From the NCBI RefSeq assembly GCF_001577835.2, contig NC_029521.1, positions 22,789,118 through 22,853,117 on the forward strand: DNA of 64,000 nt, in the 5' to 3' direction. Within the stretch, counting starts at the first letter, position 1. Every line of letters starts with the position of its first letter. The notes below the pieces were generated by a model. That model was not told where the DNA came from and made no database searches. It saw nothing but the letters and a program-made list of their open reading frames with translations. Below are positions 35,241-46,050 of the stretch, in pieces. Both the position numbers and the translations under genes were made by a program. Origin of the DNA: Coturnix japonica (Eukaryota; Chordata; Aves; Galliformes; Phasianidae).

Positions 35241-37644
35241 TGTGCCGTGGTCATGCAGAGAAGCTTCATTTTAATATGACGTTTACTCAGAGGAATCAAA
35301 GCACTACCCTGGATTTACATCAGTCTTCAGCTGGTGGAGGGAGTAAAGAATAGTTCTGGCCTTGTGGAGCCATGAGGTGTGTTTGCAATGCTGGAGATAT
35401 GGTGTTAACCAAGCTAAGAAGTCAGGCAGAGAGGAATAATGAGTGAATGTGTCTGAGAACTGCTAATAGTGCTAATCCCACCTCCAGGGATGTTCCTGGG
35501 TTGGGATTTTTCAGCAGTGAGGTTCTCTGGGATGTTTCATCATACGGATCTGACTGTTGTGTGTATGGGTCTGGAGGACACTGGCATTTCCTATTTCCTT
35601 CCAGCCATAGCTCTCACGTGCCTCCTCCACAAGGTGGTAATTACAGGTGTAGGCTGGGAGAAGCTGGATGTAGCTTTCATAGTGAGCCGGAATGGCACTC
35701 CATGTGTGTGCTGTCAGTTTGCCCCTTCTGTAATGCCCCATTGAGTTTGTGAATGTTGCAGCAGGGCTGTTTGTGCAATGAATAATTATGATCTTGAGGA
35801 ACATGCAGCAAAATCTTCCATCAGCATTCATCATGGGAAAGCTTTGCACTTCTGCATGGACCAAGGAGTCACAGCAAGGTGAGTTCAGCTTAGAAAGATC
35901 GTTCCTTTACAACAGGAAATAGAATGCTTTTGTTTAGCTGCATTCACTGAGACTTCAGAACCTCTGAAGTCAAGAGAAGCTGTTTAATCAGTCAGGTCAT
36001 ATGTAGCCAGCTTGGCTGTATGGCATGGATGTTTACCACGCTGGTGATGCAAACATCTCTGTCTCTTTTGCAGTGTGATTTAAATGAAGCTTTTTAAAGA
36101 GCAGATAAAGACTGAATAAGTAGTGCAATGCAGAGAGCATTGATCACCTGCACAGTAGTTCTTTCCTTGGGCCTGACCCAAGAACATTTTCACTAATCCT
36201 ATTCTTCATATAACTATTGCAAAAGACACAAGGTGGTGGTGTTACAAAATACTGCCAACTCAGGCTGGTAGAGGAAGTGTAGAAACTTACCATCTTTTTG
36301 CCTTCTAAGCTTCTCCCATGTTGAATTGTAATTGCTTAAGTTCAGATTCCTTCTTTGTATTTACAAACAGCTCGGAAACCAAGCAGCTCCAGAAATAAGT
36401 GCACCAACAGTCACAGTGGATTGCCATGACCATGAAACTTGCAGTGGTCAGTATAAATCCTCTCTTACTTCTTTATATTGAACATACTGAGCTGCTGGTA
36501 AAAATCAGTAATTACCTCTTTAACTGAATCAATGGCAACATTCACAGCATTTAAAATCGTTACTCTTAAGACTGCTCTGAATGCTGGCATTAAGAGTCTC
36601 AGATTTATACTGTCTTAATGTCCTCAGCAGATTACAGTCTGTACAGGACTGAAACTGTTCTGGATAAACTTTTCTGGAGCAAGAGATGGAGCTCCTGTAG
36701 TGTTAGTCTTGGGCAGTAAGGAAACAAATACGTATGCTGACATATTCTTCTACCATGGCATCTCTGCACGTTTTGCTTAACACAAACTTTTCCTCCTTCC
36801 TTTCGCTGTCTTTGCAGTAGTGTCTGTGTTTGGAATTGCTAGCACAGGGGTAGGTGCTTATTCTGCTCGCTGAGAGGCTGGGTGTCAAAAACCACTTCAG
36901 GTCACTTCAGCTTTTGTAGAGTAAGGAGCTTTTTTTGGCATTGCTGGTTTTGAAAGCCAGGCTGCTGAGCAGTGACTCCATGCTGCACAATGAGGGAACA
37001 GTCACGGAGCCTAATTTTACAAGGAACAGCTGTGGGCAAGATAGCAGCCTTAGGTTTTGTATCGATGTTGTTTATTTGTTTCAACAAGTGGTCTGAAAGC
37101 TGCTCTCTGATAGACAGTTCCCACAAAGGCATACAAGCCTTCCCTTAAAGTTCTACTTTAGTGCTTTTTTTGTAACCTTGAGAAAGTGCTCCTTCTATGT
37201 AGTGAAAGCAGATAGAACCTCCTATCACAGCCACCTGTAAGAGACAACAGGCGGCTTTCCTCAAGGAGATGTAAGTGCTGCAGGACTATTACCAATGGCG
37301 TAGCTGAGACAGGGTCTTTAAGGTGCAGGTGCAGTACAGACTCCCTCTCCAAAAAGCAGTGGGCCCTTCCCTCACATTATTTTAGTGTAAATAAGAGTTT
37401 TTCTAGGCAGAAGAAAGTTTACACCTACCCCCAGCCGGCAGCAAAGGAAAGGAATTAAGATCTACTTGATTTTGCATTGCTAGTGACGTACCTCCAATTC
37501 ACTTTTGAGTATCATGTTCTCTATACCCATCGCTCCTGTGTAGCATCAGCAGATTCTTTACTTCTCTCCATCCTCATTTACTATGCCCAAGCCACATGCA
37601 CATCATGTTCACTTTGACAGATATATCCAGCAGATTTTAAACAC

Positions 37645-37650
37645 TTTATT
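37645..37650 (-). terminator. SMNDC1: Distal SMNDC1 poly(A) signal AATAAA
   Basis: TTTATT on the plus strand is AATAAA for the minus-strand gene, about 1.6 kb after the stop. A second AATAAA, on the plus strand, lies a few bases away and belongs to no known plus-strand transcript. Confidence 0.5.
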
Positions 37651-38643
37651 TAATAAAAGTTAAACATACAAAACTGAAATTAACACACTTTGTATTCATA
37701 AAAATCACCTTCTCCCATTATAGGGAAAACTTCTTTCTATGCATGGATTCTAAACTACCAGTTGTAGAGTTTAGCTTGAGTTGTGACTCAGGTAACTGAT
37801 GGACATCTCCACCAATCAGTGCATCAACAATTGCTGACGTGACCTGATCTAGGTAACAAATTACAAAATGAGCTACATTAACATAATATACAGGGAAATA
37901 ACGGTCAGGGTTAATGAACAAGACGCACCCTTTAATCATTTAATGGGGGAAAACAGCTGATGTACTCTTGTCCATTAACTCAGCCCTAGGTTTTACAAAA
38001 ATAATATCTACACTGTATACAGGGCTACCCATTAAGTTCTTTGAACACGTTACGGATTCAGAGATGGCACTGCTACCATAAGTGGGAGACAAATAACAGA
38101 AGAAAGGCAAATCACATGAAATACAAAAAAGCAAGAGCTTTTACACGTGGCTTCCTGAATAGAACTGAAGGGGCTCAGCAGCACTGTAATACAGCTGAAG
38201 TTACAATGAACACTAGGGCCAGTCAGTTATTTACGGACAGAATCTTGAGACTAACCTTCACTCGCTCACAACTAAGTGGGATCTAGGCATTCATACCTGC
38301 TATGCTTCAGTACTACTTGACAAGATGGAGGCAGCCCAGACACAAGATGTTACCGTCTGCTCAAAGTCTGTGACCATACCATCAAAACTCTTAAGTTTGA
38401 AAACTGCAAGAGGGGAGGTGATGATATTTCCAAAGCATAACCATCTACAGTTCTCCCACCTCTAATCCCTGGGGCATTGCTTTAAGTACAGTTCTGTTCT
38501 TCAGAACTGCAGTCTCTTCCTATGTTGTTCTGGTTACATTTCAATAACTTCCTGTTAAAATTTAGTGACTATTAGAGAAAAAAAAAAACAACATTTCTAC
38601 TTAACTTTTAGAACAGGAAATTTGGACTGGAATTAAAGTTGGA

Positions 38644-38649
38644 TTTATT
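38644..38649 (-). terminator. SMNDC1: Proximal SMNDC1 poly(A) signal AATAAA
   Basis: TTTATT on the plus strand, about 590 bases after the stop codon of SMNDC1. Its use would give a shorter 3'UTR that lacks the Pumilio-type site. Confidence 0.4.
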
Positions 38650-39233
38650 GTTTCTAGCACATGAATCATACTTAGTTATAACAACCACAACAGCCCTGTT
38701 CTGCCCTCATTCACAGCTGTACAAATCTGTCTGCAGGGAGTAATTTAGAACCTCCCTTATAATTCCACATGACTTACATGCTACAATGGAATCTTCCTCC
38801 CAGTGCTGCAGCAGCTCTGTAACACTGAGACCAGCAGACAGCACTGTGACTACAGAAATGAGGGAGGCTTTTAGAGGTGCCATTTTTATACCACCACTTT
38901 TTGTAAGGAAAAAGAAAACTTTAGTATCCATACAAATGGAAGATTCTGGAGCTTAAACTTCCAGATAACTACTGCTTTTAGCACAAAAGGCAGCAGCAGT
39001 TCATGAAAGCGTTTAACCGCAGAATGTATTTTAATGCGACTACCAAAAAATATGATGAGGGGAGTCAAATCAATAGTTGGAAATTTAAGGCTCATATCAG
39101 CTGAAGCCAAAGTAATGGTGACCGAAAGGGACTAATTGCTATGTGCCAACAAATAATTTACTTTTAGAAAAATATAATGATAAAAAGATAAGTGAAAAGC
39201 CCTGCAGAGATGAAGTTCGACCTTTTTCCCCTG

Positions 39234-39371
39234 CTACTGAGGCATCAAATGCCTGACGTTATATTTAGAGGTATCTTGATACTGTGTCATAGGTTTGTCT
39301 GCAATTCCACACGTTCCAACTCCAACTTTGCCGGTAACACTCTCTGGGGAAGCAAAAATACTCCGCTTTAC
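39234..39371 (-). CDS. SMNDC1: SMNDC1 coding exon 5 (C-terminus and stop)
   Basis: The 138-bp exon starts after TTTGCAG on the minus strand and reads VKRSIFASPESVTGKVGVGT, continuing to KYNVRHLMPQ and TAG (residues 194-238). It is phase 0 with the preceding exon, which ends KKGQ. The tail matches human from memory with no visible change. Confidence 0.96.
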   Translation of the reverse strand, partial: VKRSIFASPESVTGKVGVGTCGIADKPMTQYQDTSKYNVRHLMPQ

Positions 39372-42300
39372 CTGCAAATGAAACAGAAAATGGCATTTCT
39401 GAATGATAACTGATTCGCTTTTAGAAATGGGCAACCATTACTATTTGTAGCGTTTCAGAATCCTCAACTTCCTACTCTACAAGCAACCATGCTGAACAAA
39501 GGCTAACTCACCTCTGACTTTATTAGCAGTTGGGGCTGGGCTGGGATGTGCTGGATGTGATCTTTGCCCCTGCAGCCTCAGATGAAGCCAATAGTGAATA
39601 CAATTCACAAGGGATCACCTTATGAGGAAGGTAAGTGCTCCATTGTAATGGGGAATTCAGATTTAGCACCATGTATAGCAGCTCTCTTGGTTGAGCCATG
39701 ACATAAATTTAAGCAAAGCTTCAGGATGTCCTTGCTAACTTGTTTTTTTGCAATGTGCTTACTAGTCCACAGCAATTACTTGCTACCATGTGTGCTGCAT
39801 CATAAACATAAGAGGACTTTGGTTGGTTTAGATAGGCCTCGGGACCTTAACTCCAACAAATGCTGCACTGCAGCTCAGAGTGAACCCAGCTCTTTGATGC
39901 AAGTGCAGCCTCATAAGAACACCCCAAAGTCATCCAGTGCAAAACTAGGCCTTGAAAGTACAAAATTGCCAACTGCACATTTCAAGTAAGTCACATGTGA
40001 ACAAACTACCTTTAAAAACATCTTCTTCCCCTCTCCCAAGTTACTGCATAGAATTCTCTATCTTTAACTGTTCACATATAGACAAAAAGAGGACAAACCT
40101 GGCCTTTTTTGTTTTTAGAATATGCTCTGTTGTTGAACTGTTGCCATTTGACTTTCTGGTCCTCTCGTTCCTGTTCAAGTTCTTTAATTCTCTGAGCTTT
40201 TTTCAAAGCTTTTTTCTTTTTATACTCCCGTTGCTGAGCTATCATCTCTTTTCTGGAAGAAAGGGAAAAAAAAAGAGATCCTTTAGGTTTGTGTCTCTGT
40301 CTTTATATCTGTAGAGTATCCTGTAAGAAACTAAAGCCTCTCTTAAGAGAAGGGCACACACAACAGTTTTTCTTAAGTAACATATAACAAAGCTTTTAAA
40401 TGATGTCAGATCCCAGGAGGAAAAAATTCTCTCCATGCTGAAGTGTTACAATGCTCCCTCCTTTCTGTATTTGGGGCATAATAATAATGACCACCTGATT
40501 AAAATGACACCAAAATTTAACTGGCTTATTTTGAGTGAAAAGTCAAAACTACTGTGAAGGATTAAAGCACTCGTGCTAACTAGTATTGGGCAGGGGTGGA
40601 AGGAAAGGAGCACAAGTTATTTTATTGAAAATAAGGAAGTTCACATATAAATCTATGCCAAAACAGTGTCCCTCAGAGTGACTCCATAGGGTTCAAGTTC
40701 TGAAGCTGTACTCCCTTCTTTTGTTCCCAAAGATTTTCAAACCTGGAAAATACCTTTAATATTTGTATTTGTTAGGCAAAGTAGGCTACTGAGTAAAGCA
40801 CATCTCCCCAGTGATGGGATCAACAGAGAGACAGAGGCAGGAGCTTTGCAGTGATGAGTGCACTGAGTTGTGAGCCAGGTAACAAATCATAGAGCAGCCT
40901 GCAGTGGACCTGGGCTGTTGCCTATCCACATACATATCTGGGATCTTGAGATAGCACAATCTGAGTAGAACAGTCTTGTATTATCTTACCAGGATATGTG
41001 ATATACAGTGCCAGCCTCAATAATCTGCTGAACACTGTATGCCACATTGATTTATGATCTTTTCTAACAAATACATGAATATATTGGTGAAAAAAATTCT
41101 AAGGTTCTACATTAGCCAGTTCTCATAGCTGGGGGGAGAGGGGAAGCAAAGTAGCTTTCAGACTTAGGCCTATATATTACTTACTTGGACATGGGCTTGT
41201 TGCCACTGTCCTCTTTTGCTTTTCTTCCCTCTTCCACAGGCTTGAGGTTGAACAGCGGTGTAACTTCAGCATTCCCATATCCAGCAAAAGTGACTGCAGC
41301 TGTTCCATTCTCCTCATCTATTTCTTCAATCTCAGCTTCATAACACCTGTAAAGATATCATGGCTGTAAGCATGTGAGTAAAGGTTTAATACTCAGCCCA
41401 TCAACATCTACACTGTCAGCCAGCTAATGGCATTAAGCAAAAATAACTTGTAAATATCAGGCTTCATTTTCAGAAGCAACACAAACCACACCAAAAGCTT
41501 CTTCTTAAGGCCAAAAGGACACAAGTACAAAGATTAGGTTCTGTTGTATTTGACCTTAAGCATCAGGAAGCAATGGTCGCAGCAGTTATCAAGACTAAGA
41601 ACTAATGCTTGGGCAACCTAATCAGAAATCTTGATTTTGTTTCTAATTCTGGTCACGGGACTGGAAAAAGCCCCAATAAGATACAGCATTCAACCAGTAC
41701 AGGCTTCAGAGAACTTAGTGAGAAGCTTTGGAACACGGTAGCTCGTGACTATAAAGATTTGGTCCCATCTTCTTCCATATGAAGAAGAGTCAAGAAAACC
41801 TCAGGTTTTTTTGTTATATCTCTTCTCCAACACGTATAAATTATGTTTTGGAAATTAGGAAGTCGGAATAAACTGGTTTGGTGCCCAGAACTTCAAACAC
41901 TCGCGCAGTGGGGACTAAATCCCCAAATCCTACAGCTGCTTTACAGTCACTTCTTTCACAGCCAGAAAATAACACTTTCAATTCAGAACTAATTTCCAAT
42001 TACTCACACAAATTGAGATACAGCAAACATTTTCTCTTGATAGTGATCAATTACAAATACATGAATACGATATTGGGAATCGTATCACCTGAAACCTTTA
42101 TGAAACACTGCCATAAAACCCATTAATGAAAGTCTGCCATTTATTACATTAATAAATGGTCACTTACCAATGCTACTCTGCTTGTATAAGGTTAGTAACA
42201 AACAGGGCATTTCTAGGAAATGACCCCACAGCTCTTTGCTTTTTATCTACAGTGCTGATCTTTATTAAAGGGTACCACAAGAGCTACTTTTGTAGTTCTT

Positions 42301-45300
42301 TCCTTCCCAGTTTCTTTTTGCTTCTTGGTCGCCCTAGGGGCAGTGCAAGCTGAATGAAAGTCTCTTACCATGGAACTATTTCACGTAACGGTTAGAGAAG
42401 TTTTCTACACTTACTGTCCATCTTCACTCCATATTGCCATACACCTATCTCCAACCTTCCAGGAGTGACTGGGAAGAGCAGAAGCAGAACTGTCAGAACT
42501 TGCAAGAGTTTCCGAAGGTTGCGTAGAAAGGAGATCTTTGGTCAGTTCTATCACTTCCTACAAGAGACAGAAATAACACAAGGAATAATTTCTCAAGTCC
42601 TGTTGCCATCAGTATTTTAGAATACACTCACTGCACACCTACATAAAGGAGCTGTGGGCTTCACTGTATCTCAGTAAAGACCCCCAGCAGTTACTTCCAT
42701 CCCTTCCACACTGGGACTAGCTGACTATATATAAGATAGTCATCTACAAAATGCACGGCTATAATTGCAGCAAGTCAAAGTAATCAAACACTTCTCAGTT
42801 TATTAAAAAATCGGTGGATTGGCCAAACTGATGCACTTGAAGCCATTGTGGAAGAGTTCTTTCTAGGACTGACGCTCAGTAAAGCCCCTCTCCTTTCCAA
42901 AAAGCATTCAGATGCATATTAAAGAAAACAATTGCTTTAAGTCATTTGAGGTGTTCTTTTTTCTCCACACTCAGTGACCTCAAGATTTCAGGTCAAGCGT
43001 TCCCTTACTAATCCAGCAAGTTTCTGGTTGGTTTTAGTTCGTGTGCTTAACAAATTTCTCCAGTTCCTTTAAACCTTATTCATTTAGATAGGAGCACGCA
43101 GCCAGCCCTCTCCTCAAACCTTCCTCCCCATATTATATCCCTGTTCCCCAACACTGAGACCACTGATTTCAACTAGAACTAGTCCAACTGTGGACTTAAG
43201 ACTTGCTGAGGGAATGGTGGTGAAGAAGCTATTCTTCATTCCTCAAGAACAAAGAAGACTGTAAGCAGTTCCCAGATAGCAGGTTAATGCAATGTACCCT
43301 TCTGTGCACTTTCATCCAATAACCTGTACAACCAGAATGAATGTCCTGTTTGTTTGTAGCGGTTGTTACTGTCTTAATTTGTCAGCACCTTTCTAACAGA
43401 AGCTCTGTTCTCTGTTTTAAGAACTTGCTTGTTTCTAAATTGAACAGTAATCACAATGGGTAGCGACTATAAGCACAGTGACATGCTGAAAACTATTTCT
43501 ATTTAACTTTGATCTCTAACTTCTGTAACATTACAGCTGAACTAGAACAGACTCTGAGGTTACCCAGTTTGAGAGCTCTTCAGAAAACACAATATCTGCA
43601 TAATTTTTCCTTCCAGGTGAGAAACACCAAACCAGCCATCAACATACAACTGTATGTTGTCTGAAAATTGAGAGGCTTTGAAATGGGTGCCATCTCAGCA
43701 TGTCAAATACATGTAAATGGAGTGCCAGCATTTCTGCTGTGCGTGCTACCAGCGTGACACAGAAGTGTTGACATGTTCTCATCACGTTCATCGGTGGTTT
43801 ATTACAGAACTCCAAATGGGAGTAGCTGAAAACCATTCTACCAGCAATTCTTCAAATCCGATGAAGTCATTTAAACAACAAGCAACGAATAGCAAACTTT
43901 TGGTACAAATCTTCCTGAGATCGTTCTGTAGCAATCTTTAAGGGAGCAGCTTATTCAATGAACATCTCTGCACAAGAGACACCACAGCAGCTTAGTCCAG
44001 GAGCTGAGCTGAGCAGCAGGATGGGCTGCTGTGTCTGTGTGGCATGGGAGTGTGACCTGCAGGGAACTCCAGTGAGAGTCTGTCAGGGTTTTTCCTCACC
44101 AGCTGCTCTCTAAAAAACTCAGGCAGAACTTTATATTCCATCTCCAACTACAGAAGGTGATGGCTGCCATCAGTTCTACCTCGCACAAAGCACAGAGTTC
44201 GTTGCTTTGCTGTATGGACAGTGTCCAAAGAAGCCCTTCAGTGGAACAAAAGGCAAAGAGCAAAGCATTTGTAAAAGTTTCTTGTCGTATTTATTTTAAT
44301 CCCGTTCATCAGGAATAGGCTCAGTATACAAAATGCAGCAGTGCATCTCTATGTTAAATGTAAGAGGATCTTTCAGCTTCACATTAAGTCTGAACAAAAG
44401 AAAAGCTCCATAGTCAGGACAGAACGCACTGAACCCACGTTTACAATCGTTAGGTTGACATGTTAAGTCTGCAAAACATTGTCTACGTCATTTGCAAGGT
44501 GGAACATATGAATAGCAAACCTTTTGGGGACGACAGTGTAAACATCTTCCCCATTCTGTGCAGAAAGCTTTTATTAAAAAGTTTGCAAGTTGTCCTTTCA
44601 CATCAATGATCTCAAAGCCGAGGTCGGGTTGGTATCGGAAATATCCCATATGGGTTTGGCTGTGCATTTTAAAAATATAAACATATACACATGCTTTTAA
44701 CAGTGTACAGCAAAGGACATTCAGATGATCTACTAAGAGCCCTGTGGGCACCAAGCCTTTATCATTTAAAAGGAATTCTAAAGATCACTGACTGTGTCAA
44801 AGCAATCCACAGCAGAAAGGAGGCAGCATCCTGCACTCTCACGTGAGATTTGAACAGTGCTGTTTTCTTCTATGCCAGTGTAACTTTCTATACACAAGAA
44901 TCTAAGAGCCCTATTATCAATTTAAAATTAGCCGCTGGTCTTCCTGGCACTGAACAGTACCTGAAGCACAGAACTGGTCTGAGCTTTTTACAGGGTGCTA
45001 CGCTCAAACGTTTAAAGAAACTGCAGGTAGCAAATGAAGGACACATCTGTCTTCCTTTCTTACATAATTCTTAGCACAACAGAGGATTAGATGTACAAGG
45101 GATGCAGAAACAGACTGAAGTTTATATCGTTGCACGTAATGAATACACGGATCCTAGATGAAGGATTTGACAGCTCAGGAACAGGCAGAATGAAGCACTG
45201 TTAAGCCACCCATTAGGCTTCAGCACGTACACCTTTACGAGATCAGGTTGCCCAGGGCCCCGTCCAACCTGGCCTTGAACACCTCCAAGGACGGGGCATC

Positions 45301-45615
45301 CACAACCTCCCTGGGCAGCCTGTTCCAGGGCCTCACCACTCTCCTAGTAAAGAACTTCCCCGTAACATCCCTAACTCCCGGGATTCGAGTCTCTGTGCTG
45401 CAGAGCGGCACTTCTACCACAGACAGCTGCCACACAGACATCAAGGAAAGGTGAAAAAACCCCCAAACACCCTCAGGCCGCTCCCACTGCCTCACCTGCA
45501 AGTCCTTCTTTAGCTTCAGCAAGTCCTCGTTGTCAGCGTTCCCAGACAAGGCCGCCTCGACCTGCTGCAGCTGGGCCTTGTAGCTGGCCAACTGCTTGGC
45601 CAGGTCTTCCGACAT
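39234..45615 (-). CDS. SMNDC1: SMNDC1 (SPF30), Tudor-domain splicing factor, complete coding region
   Basis: Join, on the minus strand: 45615-45496, 42557-42415, 41346-41185, 40252-40099, 39371-39234. The total is 717 bp, 238 codons plus TAG, equal to human SMNDC1. The start MSEDLAKQLA sits exactly after an acceptor (CCCTGCAG). The Tudor domain spans roughly residues 72-130; the aromatic-cage positions W83, Y90, F108 and Y111 and the adjacent N113 are all present. A lysine-rich helix (YKKKKALKKAQRIKELEQE) follows, and a conserved tail ends NVRHLMPQ. The family binds symmetrically dimethylated arginine on Sm proteins and acts with U2 snRNP in forming the mature spliceosome; it is found in nuclear speckles and Cajal bodies. 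All phases match and there are no internal stops. Confidence 0.97.
39372..40098 (-). other. SMNDC1: SMNDC1 intron 5
   Basis: A 727-bp intron with GT/AG ends. I see no repeat, exon or RNA gene inside. The plus-strand open frames here (39726-39989 and 39952-40314) are chance or antisense frames. Confidence 0.85.
40099..40252 (-). CDS. SMNDC1: SMNDC1 coding exon 4 (lysine-rich helix)
   Basis: The 154-bp exon gives one base to a split lysine and then 51 codons, residues 143-193. It begins KEMIAQQREYKKKKALKKAQ and ends AYSKNKKGQ. It encodes the charged, probably helical and nuclear-targeting segment after the Tudor domain. On the minus strand the acceptor is TTCCAG and the donor is GTTTGT. Confidence 0.96.
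40253..41184 (-). other. SMNDC1: SMNDC1 intron 4
   Basis: A 932-bp intron with GTAAGT donor and AG acceptor on the minus strand. No recognisable repeat, exon or RNA gene. Confidence 0.85.
41185..41346 (-). CDS. SMNDC1: SMNDC1 coding exon 3 (second part of Tudor domain)
   Basis: The 162-bp exon encodes residues 89-141 plus parts of the split codons 88 and 142. It begins CYEAEIEEIDEENGTAAVTF and goes on through AGYGNAEVTPLFNLKPVEEG. It carries Tudor cage residues Y90, F108 and Y111. Relative to human from memory, ITF is VTF and LLNLKP is LFNLKP, both conservative. The donor is GTAAGT and the acceptor TTTACAG. Confidence 0.96.
41347..42414 (-). other. SMNDC1: SMNDC1 intron 3
   Basis: A 1,068-bp intron with GTAAGT donor and ACAG acceptor. 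I see nothing further in it; the plus-strand frame at 41878-42126 has no support. Confidence 0.85.
42415..42557 (-). CDS. SMNDC1: SMNDC1 coding exon 2 (linker and start of Tudor domain)
   Basis: The 143-bp exon encodes residues 41-87 and two bases of Gln88. It begins EVIELTKDLLSTQPSETLAS and ends HSWKVGDRCMAVWSEDG. It contains cage residue W83. The linker SDSSASALPSHSW differs from the human form (SDSFASTQPTHSW, from memory), the most variable part of the protein. Confidence 0.96.
42558..45495 (-). other. SMNDC1: SMNDC1 intron 2 with CR1 insertion near its donor
   Basis: A 2,938-bp intron with donor GTGAGG directly after codon 40. A CR1 3' fragment (45228-45379) lies in the gene's own orientation, starting about 116 bp after the donor. 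The reading frame from exon 2 stays open through the intron into that CR1 copy. The rest is unremarkable; the minus-strand frame at 44488-44754 has no known relatives. Confidence 0.85.
45228..45379 (-). mobile_element. CR1 LINE fragment in SMNDC1 intron 2
   Basis: The minus strand reads KFFTRRVVRPWNRLPREVVD, then APSLEVFKARLDGALGNLIS and a stop. This is the C-terminal end of CR1 ORF2 followed by about ten bases of 3' sequence. The last part of CR1, including the CCTTCCAACC block and the terminal short repeats, is absent, so this copy is cut at both ends. Its protein frame is intact and almost identical to the copy at 46128-46438, which suggests a fairly young age. Confidence 0.92.
45496..45615 (-). 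CDS. SMNDC1: SMNDC1 coding exon 1 (start codon)
   Basis: 120 bp, 40 codons, reading MSEDLAKQLASYKAQLQQVE, then AALSGNADNEDLLKLKKDLQ. The ATG (45613-45615) follows the acceptor CCCTGCAG directly, so the 5'UTR must come from an upstream exon. The segment forms a predicted coiled-coil-like N-terminal helix. The donor is CAG/GTGAGG. A variant GNAD replaces the human GNGE. Confidence 0.96.
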
Positions 45616-45867
45616 CTGCAGGGAACACACAGCTCAGCACAATAACAACAACAGCGGGCACGGAGCTCCTTCACCTGCACTGAGAGCTGCACAACAACGG
45701 CAGCCTGCGGCGTAACGAGCCCGATCCCTCCCCTTCCCAAGGCCCGGCCGTGCGGGGAGGCAGGGCCGTAACACTAGGCCTAGGCCCAGGCCCGAGCGCG
45801 GGCTGCCTTCCGGCGGGTAGCGACAGGCAGCGGGGCGGTATAGAGGGACCGAGCGGCCGCTACTCAC
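45616..45867 (-). other. SMNDC1: SMNDC1 intron 1 (within 5'UTR)
   Basis: A 252-bp intron inferred from a good donor (GTGAGTA at 45861-45867, minus strand) and the acceptor CCCTGCAG next to the start codon. Most of it is CpG-rich and belongs to the promoter island. Confidence 0.7.
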
Positions 45868-45985
45868 CTCGGCGGGCGCTGTGGGGCCCGAGGGCCGGGC
45901 CGGGCCGCCGCGCTGGAGCCGTGGGGCCGGTACCGCCTGATGGCCGGAGCTGCGGGCCGCGCTACGGGACGGGAAGTGGGAGGAG
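45868..45985 (-). other. SMNDC1: SMNDC1 non-coding exon 1 (5' end approximate)
   Basis: The exon ends at 45868, just before the GTGAGTA donor. Its transcription start is not visible and I estimate 45960-45990 from the spacing to promoter motifs. One non-coding exon plus five coding exons would agree with the six-exon organisation I recall for the human gene. Confidence 0.5.
45883..45904 (+). other. G-quadruplex-type motif in SMNDC1 exon 1
   Basis: Four G-runs of at least three (GGGG, GGG, GGG, GGG) separated by 5, 2 and 2 bases on the plus strand, the template strand for SMNDC1. The sequence fits the usual G-quadruplex pattern; formation in cells is unknown. Confidence 0.6.
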
Positions 45986-46009
45986 CCGGCGGACAACGCG
46001 CACCGGGCA

Positions 46010-46017
46010 TCGCGAGA
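46010..46017. promoter_or_regulatory. TCGCGAGA promoter element
   Basis: TCGCGAGA (TCTCGCGA on the SMNDC1 strand) matches eight bases of the TCTCGCGAGA element bound by BANP at CpG-island promoters. The full ten-base palindrome is not present: the two outermost bases on the left are CA, not TC. Confidence 0.5.
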
Positions 46018-46050
46018 TGAGAGAGCGGCGCTGAGCGGCACGGCTCGGTG

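Larger units (their letters stand above)
31790..37620. other. Intergenic region between MXI1 and SMNDC1 3' ends
   Basis: About 5.8 kb between the two converging genes. It holds an old CR1 reverse-transcriptase remnant (about 32710-32870), short CA-rich sequence near 33190-33215 and a possible MIR-like remnant near 35165-35240. No exon, RNA gene or promoter is visible. Open frames such as 33867-34265 (minus) and 35511-35864 (minus) have no recognisable similarity. Confidence 0.7.
37621..39233 (-). other. SMNDC1: SMNDC1 3'UTR
   Basis: Runs from the SMNDC1 stop codon (39234-39236) down to the distal poly(A) signal at 37645-37650, about 1.6 kb. A proximal AATAAA (minus strand) lies at 38644-38649. 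A Pumilio-type UGUAGAUA reads on the minus strand at 38005-38012. The region is otherwise AT-rich, with no competing gene. The 3' end is estimated at 37620-37635. Confidence 0.65.

Noticed and set aside
40688-40705. GGTTCAAGTTC as a tRNA B-box
   Set aside because: Lacks the closing CC of the B-box and has no matching A-box or cloverleaf upstream.
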